From assembly GCA_006538405.1 (NCBI GenBank), contig BJKQ01000021.1, positions 1 through 64,000 of the forward strand: a stretch of DNA of 64,000 nucleotides. The letters run 5' to 3'. Every line of letters begins with the position of its first letter. The first letter of the stretch is position 1. Origin of the DNA: Hansfordia pulvinata (Eukaryota; Ascomycota; Sordariomycetes; Xylariales). Positions 62,294 to 64,000 of this stretch are shown piece after piece. The position numbers were made by a program, and so were the translations under genes. The notes below the pieces were generated by a model. The model ran no database searches. It saw only the letters and a list, made by a program, of their open reading frames with translations, and had not been told where the DNA came from.

Positions 62294-62920
62294 TCAGACC
62301 GCGGCGGGCCGGCCCCAATAAACCTCGCCTTCATCGTGCTCCTCCTCGGCAGACGTGCGCGGGTAGCCACCCGAGACACCGTGGCCGCCGCCGGCGCTGC
62401 TCACCGTCGCGGGCGGCGGCGGCGGCGGCAGGTGGGCGAGGGGCGACATCTCGGAGCAGCTGGCGGCGGCGGAGGAGGAGGAATGGGAGGAGTACAGGCG
62501 GGCCTTGGAGCCGGCGAACTCGGACGTGGACGCGTGGCCCGTGGTGTCCGGGGACCCGGCGCGTCCGGTCCCTCCTCTTCCTCTTCCCTTCCCCCCCTTG
62601 GCGTTCATCGCCTCGCTGCTGTTGCTGTTGCTGCCGCTCCCGCTCACGATGTAGCGCAGGGCGCGCCGGCGGGCGCCCCCCAGGCACGTGTCGAGCAGGG
62701 GGCCCAGCATGGGCAGGCTGATGCTGATGACGGATAGGGCGGGCTCGACGGTGGTGAGGAAGACGGAGGGGGCCATGTTGGCGGAGAAGTTGCCCGTCGG
62801 GTCGAGGATGTCGAGGTAGTAGATGCGCACGCCGGCGGCGACGGTGACGCTGTTGTGTTGGTATAGGGTTAGTACACATACACATACACAGACACACACA
62901 GAGAGAGAGAGAGAGAGACA

Positions 62921-62996
<76 letters not shown>

Positions 62997-63919
62997 CACA
63001 AGACCCAGCAACATGACCACAATCAGGGCGACCTTGGAGCGCTTGCGCATCTGCAGGCCGACGATGGTGGGGATGGGCAGGAACAGGACGAGGCCGTCGG
63101 TGACGACGCTGAAGGCGCCGATGGCGATGAAGGAGGCCTTGCGGTCGCCGCACTGGCCGGGGACGCGCGGGTCCCACATGAGGGGCAAGGGCCGGCAGAC
63201 GGCGAAGGGCTGGGCGACGTTGGCGAGGGTCCAGGCGCAGACGACGGCGATGCAGGCCCAGCTGGCGATGCGCATGCCGCGGTGCGGGGAGAAGCAGCGC
63301 AGGTAGAAGGTGAGCACGCTCAGCTTGGCCAGGCTCATCGAGATGGAGTAGACGAACTCGAGCGACATGATGAGCTGGGGCGTGGTGTGTGTCAGGAAAG
63401 CGGGTTTTCTTCTCAAGGGGAGAGGGGGGGGGGGAGAGACTCACCTTGCCCATAATGACAATGTTATACATGACCTCGTCCACGTTGTAGCTGCTTCCGT
63501 GGCTTGCGACTGTTGTTGTTGTTTAGCTTAGCTGCGAGCCGACTTTGGGGCTGGTGTTGTGGGCGAGACGAGACTTACGCATGCCCTGGATCACGAGAGC
63601 GCCGACGCACCAGATCTGTTTGTCGTCATGGTCAGTTAGTCAGTCAGTCGGTCAACTTGCGGAAGAAAATGCGAATCGCCTCCCCCCCCGAGGGAGAAAC
63701 TCGGAAGAAAGGAACGAAAGAGGAGGACAAGAGACTGACCAGCGACGCCAGGCAGAGCCAGTCGTCCCACCACAGATTCGAGCGGGTGCGCAGGCGGGTG
63801 GCGAAGCGCAGGGCGAGCACGAGCAGCGCCACGGCGACCAGCACGACGGCGATGACCAGCTGGATCTTGGCGTCCGGGCGCATGGGCACCGTGGCCGGGG
63901 CGTCCATCTCGACGTCCAT
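62294..63919 (-). CDS. SAT4/rhodopsin-like seven-helix integral membrane protein (PTH11-type relatives)
   Basis: Fungal plasma-membrane protein of the rhodopsin-domain (SAT4, PF20684) family; ligand and role unknown. Five exons (63,919-63,740, 63,615-63,579, 63,509-63,445, 63,374-62,998 and 62,849-62,294) join in frame to 404 residues. The first helix is IQLVIAVVLVAVALLVLAL, followed by the family motif NLWWDDWLCLASL. Later come YNVDEVMYNIVIMGK, SLAKLSVLTFYLRCFSP, an extracellular-type loop with CRPLPLMWDPRVPGQC (probable disulphide), VVTDGLVLFLPIPTIVGLQM, and VEPALSVISISLPMLGPLL. The C-terminal tail is Ser/Gly-rich and ends VYWGRPAAV. Intron 4 (62,850-62,997) carries a long (GA)n repeat. The PTH11 comparison is by family only; no CFEM domain is present. 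Confidence 0.92.
62900..62991. repeat. (GA)n microsatellite inside intron 4 of the SAT4-family gene
   Basis: About 90 bp of GA repeats with two short interruptions, reading as a CT tract in the pre-mRNA. It lies directly after the GTATGT donor and takes up most of the 148-bp intron. Confidence 0.94.
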
Positions 63920-64000
63920 CTGTTCTGTTCTCTTGTGTGTGTGTGCGCGTGTGTTGAGGACGGCGAGGACGGTGAGGAGGTGCAAGCGGACGAATCGATG

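Overview
The window looks like part of a filamentous ascomycete chromosome, most likely a Sordariomycete. The evidence is a GC-rich background, introns of about 50-150 bp with GT..AG ends, two Zn(II)2Cys6 regulators, a SAT4/rhodopsin-like membrane protein, and a sharply bounded AT-rich block with the signature of repeat-induced point mutation (RIP: CpA and TpG almost absent, TpA abundant, CpG kept). The species cannot be named from the sequence.

Layout. (1) 1-10,070 is RIP-mutated repeat DNA. It holds a decayed Ty3/Gypsy LTR retrotransposon on the minus strand, with LTR-like direct repeats at about 1-253 and 7355-7607 and recognisable reverse transcriptase, RNase H and integrase C-terminal remnants, followed by an unidentified RIPed stretch. 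(2) 10,071-13,949 is a transition zone of intermediate GC with one credible small secreted protein. (3) 13,950-42,807 is the gene-bearing part: an SDR oxidoreductase, a small secreted-type protein, a disrupted membrane protein, two mitochondrial complex I genes (acyl carrier protein and the 23-kDa Fe-S subunit) side by side, a secreted protein, a Zn2Cys6 regulator, a Reb1/TTF-I-like Myb protein, another secreted protein, and a large AT-hook plus Zn2Cys6 regulator. (4) 42,808-57,219 is a 14-kb gene desert full of microsatellites, homopolymers and a strongly over-represented octamer (TACGAGTA and its reverse complement). (5) 57,220-63,919 has a membrane-anchored amidohydrolase whose frame is broken three times, and a seven-helix SAT4-family protein.

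The genes do not form an obvious biosynthetic cluster. The two complex I genes are the only functionally linked neighbours. Three unrelated small secreted proteins of unknown function (11.4, 25.9 and 37.4 kb), plus a fourth candidate at 16.3 kb, give the left half an effector-like or secretome flavour.

A caution for users: the frame breaks I could resolve in the amidohydrolase, the 16.3-kb gene and the C-terminal part of the 17.7-kb gene all have the same sign (one base missing, next to G/C runs). That pattern fits assembly error better than gene decay. Exon coordinates were read by hand from splice-site consensus and reading-frame continuity and may be off by a few bases.
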